A DNA stretch of 56,309 nucleotides from the NCBI GenBank assembly GCA_025937835.1, contig JAICQO010000036.1, forward strand, positions 1-56,309, read 5' to 3'. Below, piece by piece: positions 44,152 to 54,513 of the stretch. Origin of the DNA: Polyangiaceae bacterium. Lineage in GTDB: Bacteria > Myxococcota_A > Polyangia > Polyangiales > Polyangiaceae. Position 1 is the first letter of the stretch; every line of letters begins with the position of its first letter. Under the pieces are notes generated by a model. That model had not been told where the DNA came from and did no database searches. It saw only the letters and a list, made by a program, of their open reading frames with translations. The translations under genes were made by a program, and so were the position numbers.

Positions 44152-45345
44152 GTGCGACTCCGCCGCGCGCTCGCGTTCTGTCTCGTGCTCGCCGGGGGCC
44201 TCGGTGCGACGTGGAGCGCTCTCGCCGAACAACCGGCGTTTTCGACCAAGACCATCGACCTCTCGCGGCTCACGCTCGGCGCTCACTCGGTCGTCACGCG
44301 CACCGCCTCGGGCAGCGTCGTGGAGCTCACGCTCGCCCCCAAGCTCGAGGAAGCCTCGAAGAAGCTGCTGTCGCGCGCGCGGCCCGTCGAGGGCGCGATC
44401 GTCTTGCTCGACGTCGCGAGCGGCGACGTGTTGGCCTGGGCGGAGACGCGCGCGGGGGTGATCAGCGAGGCCCGCGCCCCGGCGGCCAGCGTCTTCAAGC
44501 TCGTCACGACCTCGGCGCTGCTCGAGACCACGAGCACGTTGCCGAGCGACACCGTCTGCATCTCCGGAGGCGAGCGCGGCATCGAGCGCCGCCACCTGGA
44601 GCGCCCGCCCGCGCGCGAGGCATCCTGCCGCCCGTTCTCGGAAGCCCTGGGCTACAGCCGCAACGCGGCCTTCGCACAGCTCGTCACGAAGAACCTCTTG
44701 CGGGCGGATCTGGTCTCGGTCGCCGACCGCATCGGCTTCAACCACGCCGTGCCGTTCGACTTTCCCGCGACCATCGGCACGCTCGAGGTGCCCTACAACG
44801 ATCTCGAGTTCGCGCGCGCCGCCACCGGCTTCCGCGGCAGCACGCTGTCGCCGCTCGGCGCCGCCTACATCGCGACCTCGATCGCCCGCGGCGGTACGCC
44901 GATCCGGCTGCGGTTGGTGCGCCGCACCGACGACTACGAGGCGCCGGACGGCCCGCAGGAGTTACCGCGCATGCTGAGCGCCACCACCGCCTGGCGTCTG
45001 TCTCGCATGATGGAGGTGACGGTGCACAGCGGCACGGCGCGCAGCGCCTTCACCGACCGCGAGGGCCGAAACCTGCTGCCGAACGTGCGCGTCGCGGGCA
45101 AGACCGGCACCCTGCGCCCGCTGTCCGGCACCACCACCACCAGCTGGTTCGTCGGGTTCGCGCCGAGCCGCAAGCCCGAAGTCGCGGTCAGCGTGCTGCT
45201 CAACAACGGCAAAATCTGGCACAACCGCGCGGCCGAGGTGGCCCGGGACGTGCTGCGCGCCTACTTCCGGGAGCGCGGTTTGCCGCACATCGCGGATCCG
45301 CTCGCGCCGGCGCCGCGCCCCGAGGCCGTCAGCTCTCTCCGATGA
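44152..45345 (+). CDS. Stand-alone penicillin-binding transpeptidase-domain protein
   Basis: 397 residues from the GTG at 44152 (GAGAGG just upstream). A hydrophobic N-terminal segment (about 7-25) serves as a signal or membrane anchor. Transpeptidase motifs: SVFK (Ser113, Lys116), SRN (169-171) and KTGT (317-320). It lacks the glycosyltransferase domain and the long N-terminal pedestal of PBP2/PBP3, so it is a compact D,D-transpeptidase-like protein. The AASVFK form also resembles class D beta-lactamases, but the SRN motif and size favour a PBP. It acts on peptidoglycan outside the membrane. Its last 17 bp overlap the convergent kinase gene. Confidence 0.85.
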   Translation: MRLRRALAFCLVLAGGLGATWSALAEQPAFSTKTIDLSRLTLGAHSVVTRTASGSVVELTLAPKLEEASKKLLSRARPVEGAIVLLDVASGDVLAWAETRAGVISEARAPAASVFKLVTTSALLETTSTLPSDTVCISGGERGIERRHLERPPAREASCRPFSEALGYSRNAAFAQLVTKNLLRADLVSVADRIGFNHAVPFDFPATIGTLEVPYNDLEFARAATGFRGSTLSPLGAAYIATSIARGGTPIRLRLVRRTDDYEAPDGPQELPRMLSATTAWRLSRMMEVTVHSGTARSAFTDREGRNLLPNVRVAGKTGTLRPLSGTTTTSWFVGFAPSRKPEVAVSVLLNNGKIWHNRAAEVARDVLRAYFRERGLPHIADPLAPAPRPEAVSSLR

Positions 45346-46906
45346 TCAACATCTTGAGCAACCACAAGAGCCCCACGCCCGCCATCGGACCCGCGACCCA
45401 CAGCATGCGCACGGGCCCGATCGAGATCGGCGCGCCGGCGATCGCCGCGTAGGCAAAATCTGCGATCATCAGCAGCACCGACAGCGCGATCAGCTGCAGG
45501 GGCTGCTTGAGGCTGGTCATCGCGTCGCGCGCGGCCCCTTGCTCGGCCCTTTGCACGGTCCTTTGCTCGAGCCTCTGCGCCGGCACGCTCGTCGCGGGGA
45601 ACGGCGACGGACGCCGCCGCGACTGAACCGGCGGCGACATGTCCACCTCGAGCGCCGTGCTCACGGGCTCGACCAGCTTCACCTCGCGGATCCCGGCCAG
45701 CTCGTTGCCCATCAGCGGGAGCTCCGAGCGCCGCACGTGGATGGTGCGCTTCGGCTGCTGCTGGCTGGGCGGAAGGCTCTGCTCGAGCTCGAGCTCCGGG
45801 AACGCGCCCTCGAATTCGAACTGTAGCTCGGCCAACATGGCGCTGGAGAGCAGCTGCCCTCCCGGCAACGTGGTCTCGAGCTCCATCTCCATCGGCGGCG
45901 GAACGACCGACTCGAGCGCCGAGGGCGCGACCCCGAAGCGCGGCGTGTGCATGCCCGTCTCGGCTTCCAGGATGTCCCAGAACTCCCCGATCCGAGCGAA
46001 GCGTTGCTGCGGATCCACCGCCAGCGCGCGCCGGAACGCCGCCTCGACCGCGTCCGAGACCACGAGCCCGAACGACCGCGGCGTCGGCCGCCTGTGCTCG
46101 TCGATGCAGGCCTCGAGCACGGTGTGCATGTCGCCCTCGAGCGGCTGCTGGCCGGTCATGGTCTCGACCAGCGTGAGCGCGAGGCCCCACACGTCCGTCC
46201 ACGACCCGGTCTGACCGAAGCGCTTCGGCAACCATTGCTCCGGCGCTCCGTACGCTGGCGTGAACGCCGCGAGCGTGTCCTGCACGGACGACACCTGACC
46301 GGCGATCTGCGCCGCCTCGGTCTTGACCTTGCTGATCCCGAAATCCAGGATCTTGACCAGCTCCTGACCGTGGATCCGCGCGATGAAGACGTTGTCCGGC
46401 TTCATGTCGCGGTGGATCACGGCGACCGTGCCCTCGGGCGTCGGAAAGGCATGCGCGCGCTCCAGCGCTCGCGCCACGGGCCCGAGCAAGCGCACCACAC
46501 GCGGCAGCGAGAGCGGTTGTTTCCCCGCTGCGCGGCGGCGACGCACCACCTCGGTCAGCGACTCACCGTCGAGCCACTCGAGCGCGATGAACGGCACGAA
46601 GTCGGAGCGCGGGCTATCGAGGGTGCCGACGTGCAGCGGCCGCACGATCGGCGGCATCAGCGCCGAGAGCCGGAACAAAAGCTCGCCCTCTTCCTGGAAC
46701 TTGCGGAGGAAGCTTTCCTTCTGCTCGCTCTTTAGGCGGTTCGGCACCTTCAAGCACTTGAGCGCCACCGCGGCGCGGAACCCCTCGTGATGGGCGCGGT
46801 ACACGACCGCGAAGCCCCCCTCGGCCACCACGGCCACGACCCGAAAGACATCCGCTTGCACGGAGCCGACGATCCCGAAAACGTCGTCCTCCACGACAGC
46901 GGTCAC
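45329..46906 (-). CDS. Ser/Thr protein kinase with two C-terminal membrane helices
   Basis: 525 residues from a GTG. A Hanks-type kinase spans about 18-310: loop AEGGFAVVY (28-36), Lys50, HRDMKPDN 165-172, DFG 188-190, APE 221-223. A low-complexity linker rich in Glu, Gln and Pro follows, then two membrane helices at the C-terminus (about 468-490 and 498-520). There is no extracytoplasmic domain, so any signal is sensed inside the cell or in the membrane. It lies 98 bp downstream of the DUF2330 gene on the same strand and overlaps the transpeptidase gene end by 17 bp. All catalytic residues are present. Confidence 0.88.
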   Translation of the reverse strand: MTAVVEDDVFGIVGSVQADVFRVVAVVAEGGFAVVYRAHHEGFRAAVALKCLKVPNRLKSEQKESFLRKFQEEGELLFRLSALMPPIVRPLHVGTLDSPRSDFVPFIALEWLDGESLTEVVRRRRAAGKQPLSLPRVVRLLGPVARALERAHAFPTPEGTVAVIHRDMKPDNVFIARIHGQELVKILDFGISKVKTEAAQIAGQVSSVQDTLAAFTPAYGAPEQWLPKRFGQTGSWTDVWGLALTLVETMTGQQPLEGDMHTVLEACIDEHRRPTPRSFGLVVSDAVEAAFRRALAVDPQQRFARIGEFWDILEAETGMHTPRFGVAPSALESVVPPPMEMELETTLPGGQLLSSAMLAELQFEFEGAFPELELEQSLPPSQQQPKRTIHVRRSELPLMGNELAGIREVKLVEPVSTALEVDMSPPVQSRRRPSPFPATSVPAQRLEQRTVQRAEQGAARDAMTSLKQPLQLIALSVLLMIADFAYAAIAGAPISIGPVRMLWVAGPMAGVGLLWLLKMLIIGES

Positions 46907-47004
46907 GATACACCGGATCCCGCGCCGGAACTAATGCTGGCCCGGGTCATCCGACAAAGTCCGCAGTTCCGCGCAGCGGTCAGGGCCCTGGGCGGCGATT
47001 TGAC

Positions 47005-48750
47005 TCAGCCTTTGGCTGCCGTCTTGCGCCTGCGACGCAGACCGACGAGCGCCGCAAACGCGAGCAGCGCCGGAACGAGCGGGCGATTGTCGCGCGCTCC
47101 GCCCGGCACACGGCAGCCGCACTTGCCGCTGTCCGCGGCAGGCGCAGTGCCGGCGTCCGGCGCACCCGCGTCGGGCGCCGCAGCCTGTTGCTGTGGGGCA
47201 CCGAGCCCGAGCGAGGCAATCTCGGTGATCACCACCTTGTCGGGTTTGATCTGGGTGCGGCTCTTGCGCGCCAGATCTTCGGCGATCCACGTCTTGCGCA
47301 GGCCGCGGTAGTCGGGCGGGCTCTTGCCCCAGCGTCCGCGCTCGGGGTTCTGGCATTGGATCTTCGGCACCCAGGGGTGAAAGTTGTTGTACCGCGTCTG
47401 GAAGCGGCTGATCGGCGCCGACTTGGCCTCGGTCGTCACCTGCTTCTTCATACCCTCCGGGATGGCCACGCCAGCTTCGATCTTGTCGGAGGCGGGCCCG
47501 AGCTTGGGATCTTCCGGCAGCGCCGCCGCGTCGTGCCGATAGTGGAGCCGCGAGATCACGTACTTGTGCCGCTCGAGCAGCGCCTTGCGCGTGGCGATCG
47601 TCTGCCGCTCTTCGTCCTTCAGCTTCTTCCGCTCCCTGCGCTCCTTCGGCTTCAGCTCCTTGAGCTCGGCCTTCTCCGCTTCTTTCTCTTCTTTCGTGAG
47701 CTCCGGCGGCTTCGGGTTCCGCTCGTCCTCGGGCAGCGACTGCTCGAAGAAGTCGGCGCCCAGGCTGAGCAGCTCGTGCACCATGATCGGCTCGGTGGCG
47801 CACGGCTGGCCGCAGCCGCTGCTCGGCCAGGCGAACTCCATCAAGAACGTCTTCGGGAACTTCTGCGCCATGATGTCCATCAAGGCGTTGTAGAACTCGC
47901 CCATCCGCTCCTTGACGGCGAAGTCCACCTCGATGTTGGTGGGCGGATACATGCTCTTGTAGTTCTTGGTCTCGTAGCGCGAGTCGGGATCGAGCACGTA
48001 GATCACGAGCTCCTGCTTGCCCGGTGAGTTCAGCTGGCTCGGCTTGGTGATCAGCGTGTCGAACGGCCGCTCCGTCACGAAGCGGATCGGCGACAGCTGC
48101 GCGCGGTCCGCGCCGATGAGCTCGATGCGCTTCGGGTCCACCTCGGCCACGACCACGCGGTTGCCCGCCGCCACGTAGGGCTGAATCGCCGCCGCCGCGC
48201 CGTCGGGCGCCTTGTAACCCTTGCCCGACAGCCAGCCGACCACGTCCTGCCCGGCCGGCAGCAGCGTGAACGTGTATTCGCCGTCCTTCTTCTTGGCTTG
48301 AACGTCGACGAACAGCTCCTTGGCCACCTTCTTGCCGGAGGTGATGCTGCCGCCGCCGAGGAAGCCGCCGCCCTCGACCTTCAGCACGCGCTCCCACTCT
48401 TGTTGCGGGGGACCGGGCTCACACGGATCCTGCTCCCAGAACTCGTGGAAGCGAGGCGCGCTCAGCGCGTCCAGCCGGTCGATGAATTCTCGCTTGAGCG
48501 TCACCACCTTGTCGGCCGTCACGTCCGACGGCACGATCAGCACCACTGCAAATGGCTCGAGCGGCCCCTCGAAGTCCGGCATCACGGTCACCGCCGTGGC
48601 GTCGCCGCGCTTCATCACGGCAACCTGCGTGGTGTACGACTTGATGGGGCCAGCCTTGCCCGCAAAAAAGCCGTTCAACGCCGAGGCGTCGGGCGCGGCG
48701 GTCAGACAGGCCAGGGCCAGGGCAGAAACCAGAGAGCGATACAGCTTCAT
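47005..48750 (-). CDS. DUF2330 secreted protein with MYXO-CTERM-like tail
   Basis: 581 residues from the ATG at 48750. Secretory signal peptide ending near ASA-LN. A DUF2330-type beta-rich domain follows (AVMKRGDATAVTVMPDFEGP, FAVVLIVPSDVTADKVVTL, PIRFVTERPFDTLITKPSQL). A lysine/glutamate-rich helical segment of about 50 residues interrupts it at 350-400. The C-terminus has Asp/Ala-rich spacing, a GKCGCRVPG Cys pair, a hydrophobic helix and RRRRKTAAKG. This is the signature of a MYXO-CTERM sorting signal, so the protein is predicted to be anchored or processed at the cell surface. Function of DUF2330 is not established. Confidence 0.82.
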   Translation of the reverse strand: MKLYRSLVSALALACLTAAPDASALNGFFAGKAGPIKSYTTQVAVMKRGDATAVTVMPDFEGPLEPFAVVLIVPSDVTADKVVTLKREFIDRLDALSAPRFHEFWEQDPCEPGPPQQEWERVLKVEGGGFLGGGSITSGKKVAKELFVDVQAKKKDGEYTFTLLPAGQDVVGWLSGKGYKAPDGAAAAIQPYVAAGNRVVVAEVDPKRIELIGADRAQLSPIRFVTERPFDTLITKPSQLNSPGKQELVIYVLDPDSRYETKNYKSMYPPTNIEVDFAVKERMGEFYNALMDIMAQKFPKTFLMEFAWPSSGCGQPCATEPIMVHELLSLGADFFEQSLPEDERNPKPPELTKEEKEAEKAELKELKPKERRERKKLKDEERQTIATRKALLERHKYVISRLHYRHDAAALPEDPKLGPASDKIEAGVAIPEGMKKQVTTEAKSAPISRFQTRYNNFHPWVPKIQCQNPERGRWGKSPPDYRGLRKTWIAEDLARKSRTQIKPDKVVITEIASLGLGAPQQQAAAPDAGAPDAGTAPAADSGKCGCRVPGGARDNRPLVPALLAFAALVGLRRRRKTAAKG

Positions 48751-48830
48751 CGGAGGGGCGTCACCGTAGACGAGAACGGTCACCCTTGAAAGTCGCTCAT
48801 AACCCTGCGATCCCCACTGGGGCAGCCCGC

Positions 48831-49454
48831 ATGCTTCTTTCTCCTTGGGACCGCCTCGATCGCGCGTTGATCCGCCGCGCGCTCTCGGGTCACTCGAATC
48901 TTCTGGTCACACCGGCAGCGGCCGAAAGAACCGCGGCGGTGAGTCTGCTGCTGGTCCCCGCCGCCGCCCAGGGCGTCGAGGTGCTGATGATCCGCCGCGC
49001 CAGCCGGGACGGCGACCCCTGGTCGCAGCACATGGCGCTGCCGGGCGGCTTCCGGAACCAGAGCGACGCGGACCTGTTTCAGACGGCCCTGCGCGAGACG
49101 CGCGAAGAGGTCGCAGTAGACCTCTCACGGGACAGCGAGCTGCTCGGCGTGTTGCCCGACGTGAACCCCGCCGTCGGCAACCTGATGGTGCGCCCGTTCG
49201 TGTTCGCGCGCGACTCTCGCCCGTCGATCGAGCTGAGCTCGGAGGTCTCTGCCGTGGCCTGGGCGAACCTCGGCTCGATCGCCCGAAACGAGGCGCCCGC
49301 AGAGTTCGAGCTCCGGCGCGGGGCCACGCTCCATCGCTTCCCGGGTTTCCGCGTCGGCGAAAACGTGGTCTGGGGCATGACCTATCGCGTGCTGACGGAA
49401 CTGGTCGAGCGGGCCGCGCGCGCCTTTTCGGAGCCGATTCCAAAGCAGGAGTGA
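48831..49454 (+). CDS. nudL: NudL-like Nudix hydrolase (probable CoA pyrophosphatase)
   Basis: 207 residues from the ATG at 48831 (an in-frame TTG at 48786 lacks support). The Nudix box is GGFRNQSDADLFQTALRETREE, where G-x5-D-x8-RETREE has the spacing I recall for NudL-type enzymes, not the classic G-x5-E-x7. Upstream HMALPGGF and downstream GVLPDVNP, EVSAVAWANL and VWGMTYRVLTEL also match E. coli NudL. NudL-type enzymes cleave CoA and its derivatives to phosphopantetheine and 3',5'-ADP. Cytoplasmic and metal-dependent. Divergent from the DUF2330 gene. Confidence 0.82.
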   Translation: MLLSPWDRLDRALIRRALSGHSNLLVTPAAAERTAAVSLLLVPAAAQGVEVLMIRRASRDGDPWSQHMALPGGFRNQSDADLFQTALRETREEVAVDLSRDSELLGVLPDVNPAVGNLMVRPFVFARDSRPSIELSSEVSAVAWANLGSIARNEAPAEFELRRGATLHRFPGFRVGENVVWGMTYRVLTELVERAARAFSEPIPKQE

Positions 49455-49506
49455 ACGACTGGCGGGAGCCGCGGCGAGAGACTAGTGTCCGCCGCGACCT
49501 GCCCCA

Positions 49507-50514
49507 ATGACCAGCACGACCGAGGCCAGAGCTGCGCTCCCGACCGGAATTCCGGGTCGGATTTCGGCGCTGCTCGAGCGCTTCGCGCCGCACGACTGGT
49601 TGGTGCTCGGCTACCTCGCCTGCGTCAACGTCGGCGTGCTTCAGGGCGTGCCTGGCCCGACTCGCGATGTGGGCATCGTCAAGGTCCTCGGGCTGTTCCT
49701 GTGGGTCGCCATCGGCGTCTCGGTGGTTCGCGCCGAGCTCGTCCGCCCGCACTGGCTGAACGGGCTGCTTTACCGCTGCACCATCTACCTGCCGGTCCAG
49801 CTCAGCTACTTCTTTTTCCGCGACCTGTTGCCGGTCATCAACCCCGGCTCTTTCGACACCGAGCTTTACTCGCTCGACCTGTGGTTGTTCGGCATCGAGC
49901 CCGCCGTGGCCCTCGACCGATTCGTGACGTCCGCGACCACCGAATGGTTCGCGTTCTTCTACTTCGGGTACTTCTTCGTGCTCGCGCTGCACGTGATCCC
50001 GATCCTCTTTTTCGGTGAGAACCAGCGCGTGCTCGGCGAGTTCGCGCTCGGCATGCTCGCGGTCGTGTGCATCGGGCAGACCATCTACATGCTCGTCCCA
50101 GGCTGGGGCCCGTACCGCGCCATGTCCGACTCGTTCCAGCACCAGTTCCCACCCGGTTCGTGGATCGAGGCCGTGCGCGGCGCGGTCGATTCCGGCGGCG
50201 CGCTGAAAGACATCTTCCCCTCGCTGCACACGGCCCTGCCGGCGTTCATCGCGCTGTTCTCGTTCAGGAACCGCGCGCTGGCCCCGTTCCGCTACACCTG
50301 GCCGATCGTGCTATTTTCGAGCGTCAACATCATCGGGGCCACGCTGTTCCTGCGCTGGCACTACCTGGTGGACGTCGCGGCGGGCCTGTTGCTCTCGTCG
50401 CTGACGATCTGGCTCGTGCCGATGCTGATCGAGCGGGATCTCGAGCGGCGCCACCGCCGCGGCCTCGACCTACTCTGGCCAGAGTATTCGGCAGACCGCG
50501 GCGGAAAAGCCTGA
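49507..50514 (+). CDS. Membrane PAP2/Aur1-like phosphatase or phosphotransferase
   Basis: 335 residues with about six membrane helices. PAP2-type catalytic motifs are PSLH (238-241) and HYLVD (285-289), with GPYR at 201-204. This layout matches the inositol-phosphorylceramide synthase (Aur1)-like branch of the PAP2 family, which transfer or hydrolyse lipid phosphates at the membrane. Myxobacteria make sphingolipids and ether lipids, so a role in lipid head-group exchange is plausible but unproven. A simple phosphatidate or undecaprenyl-pyrophosphate phosphatase is the alternative. Convergent (12-bp gap) with a lipoprotein gene. Confidence 0.8.
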   Translation: MTSTTEARAALPTGIPGRISALLERFAPHDWLVLGYLACVNVGVLQGVPGPTRDVGIVKVLGLFLWVAIGVSVVRAELVRPHWLNGLLYRCTIYLPVQLSYFFFRDLLPVINPGSFDTELYSLDLWLFGIEPAVALDRFVTSATTEWFAFFYFGYFFVLALHVIPILFFGENQRVLGEFALGMLAVVCIGQTIYMLVPGWGPYRAMSDSFQHQFPPGSWIEAVRGAVDSGGALKDIFPSLHTALPAFIALFSFRNRALAPFRYTWPIVLFSSVNIIGATLFLRWHYLVDVAAGLLLSSLTIWLVPMLIERDLERRHRRGLDLLWPEYSADRGGKA

Positions 50515-50526
50515 GCGCCTAGCGCT

Positions 50527-51186
50527 CTACTTCTCGTAAACCTGCGCGCCGGCCATACCCTGACCCGCGCTGGCGCGCACGACGACCTTCATCGGCGCGC
50601 CGATCTGCAGCGCCCACTTGAAGCAGTTCGGAGCCGCGCCGACCACCGCGGTCGAGGCCGTCGTCTGATCGGCTGCCATCACGGGCGACGCGAGGCCCGG
50701 GATCGGCATCACCGGCACGAGCTCGATGTCGAGGTTCTGGATCGTGGGCGCGCCGACGCCGATGATCGTGTAACACTTGCCCGGGTTCATCTGAACCTGC
50801 CCCTCCAGCGTCTGACCCTGCTGGAAGTTACCGGCGATCGCCGCGCCCACGGGCTTCGCACCCGGCGCGTACTGCTGGATCAGCGGCGTGAGCAGCGGAA
50901 CGATCATGCTCGCGTCGACGGGCGCGGCCGGCGTGCCCGGCGCGGAGGTCGCGACCGGGGGCGCCGCAACGGTCGGAGCTGCCGTCGCCGTCGGAGCCGC
51001 CGTCGCCGTCGGCTGCCCGTAGGGCGTGCCTTGCATTGGCTGGCACATCTGCCCGTCGAAGTACTGCCCCGCCGGGCACTGGCTCTGCAGCGGCTGGTTG
51101 GCGGGCTTGTCGTCCCCACCGCAGCCAACCATGCCAAGCGCCAACAGCGCGATCGTCGTGTACCCAGCGAATCGAGTCTGAAGCAT
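50527..51186 (-). CDS. Ala/Thr/Pro-rich lipoprotein
   Basis: 219 residues. Lipobox MVGC (Cys22), a short Cys pair region (CPAGQYFDGQMCQPM), then a Thr/Ala/Pro repeat linker (PTATAAPTATAAPTV) to about residue 95. The remaining 120 residues form a beta-rich domain with Cys (KCYTIIGVG, NCFKWAL) and no known motif. A hairpin (51205-51220) and a -10-like TATAGA lie just upstream. Function unknown; surface-exposed by prediction. Confidence 0.65.
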   Translation of the reverse strand: MLQTRFAGYTTIALLALGMVGCGGDDKPANQPLQSQCPAGQYFDGQMCQPMQGTPYGQPTATAAPTATAAPTVAAPPVATSAPGTPAAPVDASMIVPLLTPLIQQYAPGAKPVGAAIAGNFQQGQTLEGQVQMNPGKCYTIIGVGAPTIQNLDIELVPVMPIPGLASPVMAADQTTASTAVVGAAPNCFKWALQIGAPMKVVVRASAGQGMAGAQVYEK

Positions 51187-51204
51187 CGTTCTGCTACTCC
51201 GTGT

Positions 51205-51238
51205 CCCGGCCCGAGCCGGGCCGCCCAGGGAGTCTATA
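51205..51238 (-). promoter_or_regulatory. Hairpin and -10-like box before the 51186 lipoprotein gene
   Basis: CCCGGC (51205-51210) and GCCGGG (51215-51220) form a 6-bp stem with a CCGA loop. Upstream on the minus strand, TATAGA (51233-51238) is a plausible -10 box about 47-52 bp from the start codon; no good -35 at 17 bp. The hairpin could also end the rhodanese-MoeB transcript, whose stop is 66 bp away. Confidence 0.3.
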
Positions 51239-51285
51239 ACAGCCGAGCGCGTTTCAAACCCCGATTTTCAGGCCGGATTTACCGC

Positions 51286-52464
51286 TCAATGTGCGGGGCC
51301 CGCGCAGAAGCCCTCGTAGTCGATGTAGCTCGTGATGGTGGGGTTCTCGCCGCAAGCGGGGCACTGGGGGTCGCGGCGCAGCTTCAACGTGCGGAAGGTC
51401 ATCTTCAACGAGTCGTAGGTCAAGAGGCGCCCGACGAGCGGCTCGCCCTGCCCCAGCAACAGCTTGATCGCCTCGGTCGCCTGCGCGATGCCGATCATGC
51501 CCGGCAAGATCCCGAGCACGCCCGCTTCCGCGCAAGATGGCGCGAGGTGCGCGGGCGGCGGCTCCGGATACAGGCAGCGGTAGCAGGGACCGACCCACGG
51601 CTGGAACGTCGTCACCTGGCCGTCGAAGCGGAAAATCGAGCCGTGGATGACCGGGATCTTGTGGAACAGCGACGCGTCGTTGACCAGGTAGCGCGTCGGG
51701 AAGTTGTCGCAGCCGTCGATGATCACGTCCCACTTGTCGCCGAAGATCCGATCGACGTTGGAGCTGTTCAGCCGCTCGGCGTACTTCACGACCTTCACGT
51801 CGGGGTTCAGGTCCGTGAGCGCCTTCTCGGCGCTGTCGACCTTCAACATGCCGAGCCGGGACGTCGCGTGCACGATCTGGCGCTGCAGGTTCGAAGCGTC
51901 GACCGTGTCTGCGTCGACGAGGCCGAGCGTCCCGACGCCGGCCGCGGCCAGGTACATCGTGGACGGCGCGCCGAGACCGCCCGCGCCGAGGAACAGCACG
52001 CGCGACTTGAGGAGCTTCTCCTGCCCACGCTCACCCACCTCGGGCAACAGCAGGTGGCGCGAGTAGCGATCCAGCTGCGCGGGCGTGAGATTCGCCGGCT
52101 CCTCGACGGGGTACTTCAGATCCTTCCAGCGCACGAAGCCGGGGTTCGCGCTGATCACGTTCGTGTAGCCGAGCTCCGCCAGGGTCTTCGCGGCGAAGGC
52201 GCTGCGCGTGCCGCCGGCGCAGTACACGACGATCTCGGCGGACTTGTCGGGCAGCTTCTGCTCTGCCTGCATCTCCAGAAACCCGCGCGGAATGTGGACA
52301 GCGCCCGGCAAGAAGCCTTGCCGGTATTCGTCCTTCTCGCGCACATCCACCAACGTGGGGCGCTTGTCCGGCGGAGCCGACAGTCGTTCCTTCACCTGCT
52401 CGAGGCTGATGGTCTTGACTGAGTTTCGAACGTCCGCGAACAGGTCTGAGTACGTCTTCGGCAT
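51286..52464 (-). CDS. Rhodanese-MoeB/ThiF fusion (sulfur-carrier adenylyltransferase)
   Basis: 392 residues from the ATG at 52464. The N-terminal rhodanese (about 15-120) has the active Cys82 in CAGGTRSA. The C-terminal E1-like domain has nucleotide loop GAGGLGAP (160-167), the ATP/metal segment DADTVDASNLQRQ, Asp253 in GCDNFPTR, and zinc Cys pairs at 294/297 and 368/371. Such proteins adenylate and sulfurate a ubiquitin-like carrier (MoaD/ThiS type) for molybdopterin, thiamin or tRNA thiolation. Here the rhodanese precedes the E1 domain, whereas in eukaryotic MOCS3/Uba4 and actinobacterial MoeZ it follows it. No carrier gene is adjacent. Confidence 0.9.
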   Translation of the reverse strand: MPKTYSDLFADVRNSVKTISLEQVKERLSAPPDKRPTLVDVREKDEYRQGFLPGAVHIPRGFLEMQAEQKLPDKSAEIVVYCAGGTRSAFAAKTLAELGYTNVISANPGFVRWKDLKYPVEEPANLTPAQLDRYSRHLLLPEVGERGQEKLLKSRVLFLGAGGLGAPSTMYLAAAGVGTLGLVDADTVDASNLQRQIVHATSRLGMLKVDSAEKALTDLNPDVKVVKYAERLNSSNVDRIFGDKWDVIIDGCDNFPTRYLVNDASLFHKIPVIHGSIFRFDGQVTTFQPWVGPCYRCLYPEPPPAHLAPSCAEAGVLGILPGMIGIAQATEAIKLLLGQGEPLVGRLLTYDSLKMTFRTLKLRRDPQCPACGENPTITSYIDYEGFCAGPAH

Positions 52465-52518
52465 GGTCGGGGCTTTTCTAGCGGTCTGGTTGCGGATCGC
52501 AATCCCGCATTTTCCGAT

Positions 52519-52546
52519 GCGACAATTACGAGGCGGCCGGGATAAG
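52519..52546 (+). promoter_or_regulatory. Possible sigma70-like promoter of pilB
   Basis: GCGACA (52519-52524) and GATAAG (52541-52546) with a 16-bp spacer, each four of six matches to consensus. If used, transcription starts near 52553 and the leader before pilB is about 235 nt, including the hairpin at 52585. Weak but the best candidate. Confidence 0.35.
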
Positions 52547-52584
52547 TTTTCGTCGAAACGGCCGTTCGTCAACCCACCGTCCTC

Positions 52585-52606
52585 AGGGGCGGCACGCGCC
52601 GCCCCT
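52585..52606 (+). other. Very stable 9-bp hairpin in the pilB leader
   Basis: AGGGGCGGC and GCCGCCCCT pair perfectly around a 4-nt ACGC loop. There is no T-run after it on either strand, so it is not a classic terminator. In the pilB direction it would be 181 nt before the start codon and could act in mRNA stability or attenuation. Confidence 0.45.
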
Positions 52607-52786
52607 CCCCACGCGCTCTCCACCGTTTGCCGATCTAAGACAATCCGGGGCTTCGCGCCGGCTCATTGGCCGCCCCTCCCCGCGCAAGACTTGGTCAGGA
52701 AGGCGGGGTCCGGGCTTCGGGGGTGTTACCCTGGATAGCCTCTCGCTTGCGGGCCCCACGCGCGCCGCAACAACCGCGTCAACCTC

Positions 52787-54493
<1,707 letters not shown>

Positions 54494-54513
54494 GCGCCCG
54501 AAAGAACAGCTCG

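Larger units (their letters stand above)
52465..52786. other. Divergent 322-bp intergenic region upstream of pilB
   Basis: No credible ORF on either strand. It holds a -35/-10-like pair (GCGACA, 16 bp, GATAAG at 52519-52546), a strong hairpin at 52585-52606, and otherwise only GC-rich DNA. It separates the rhodanese-MoeB gene (minus) from pilB (plus). No clear Shine-Dalgarno precedes the pilB ATG. Confidence 0.5.

Noticed and set aside
52731-52752. A sigma54-type GG-N10-GC promoter just before pilB
   Set aside because: Only the GG/GC spacing fits; the flanking TGGCAC and TTGC elements are absent.
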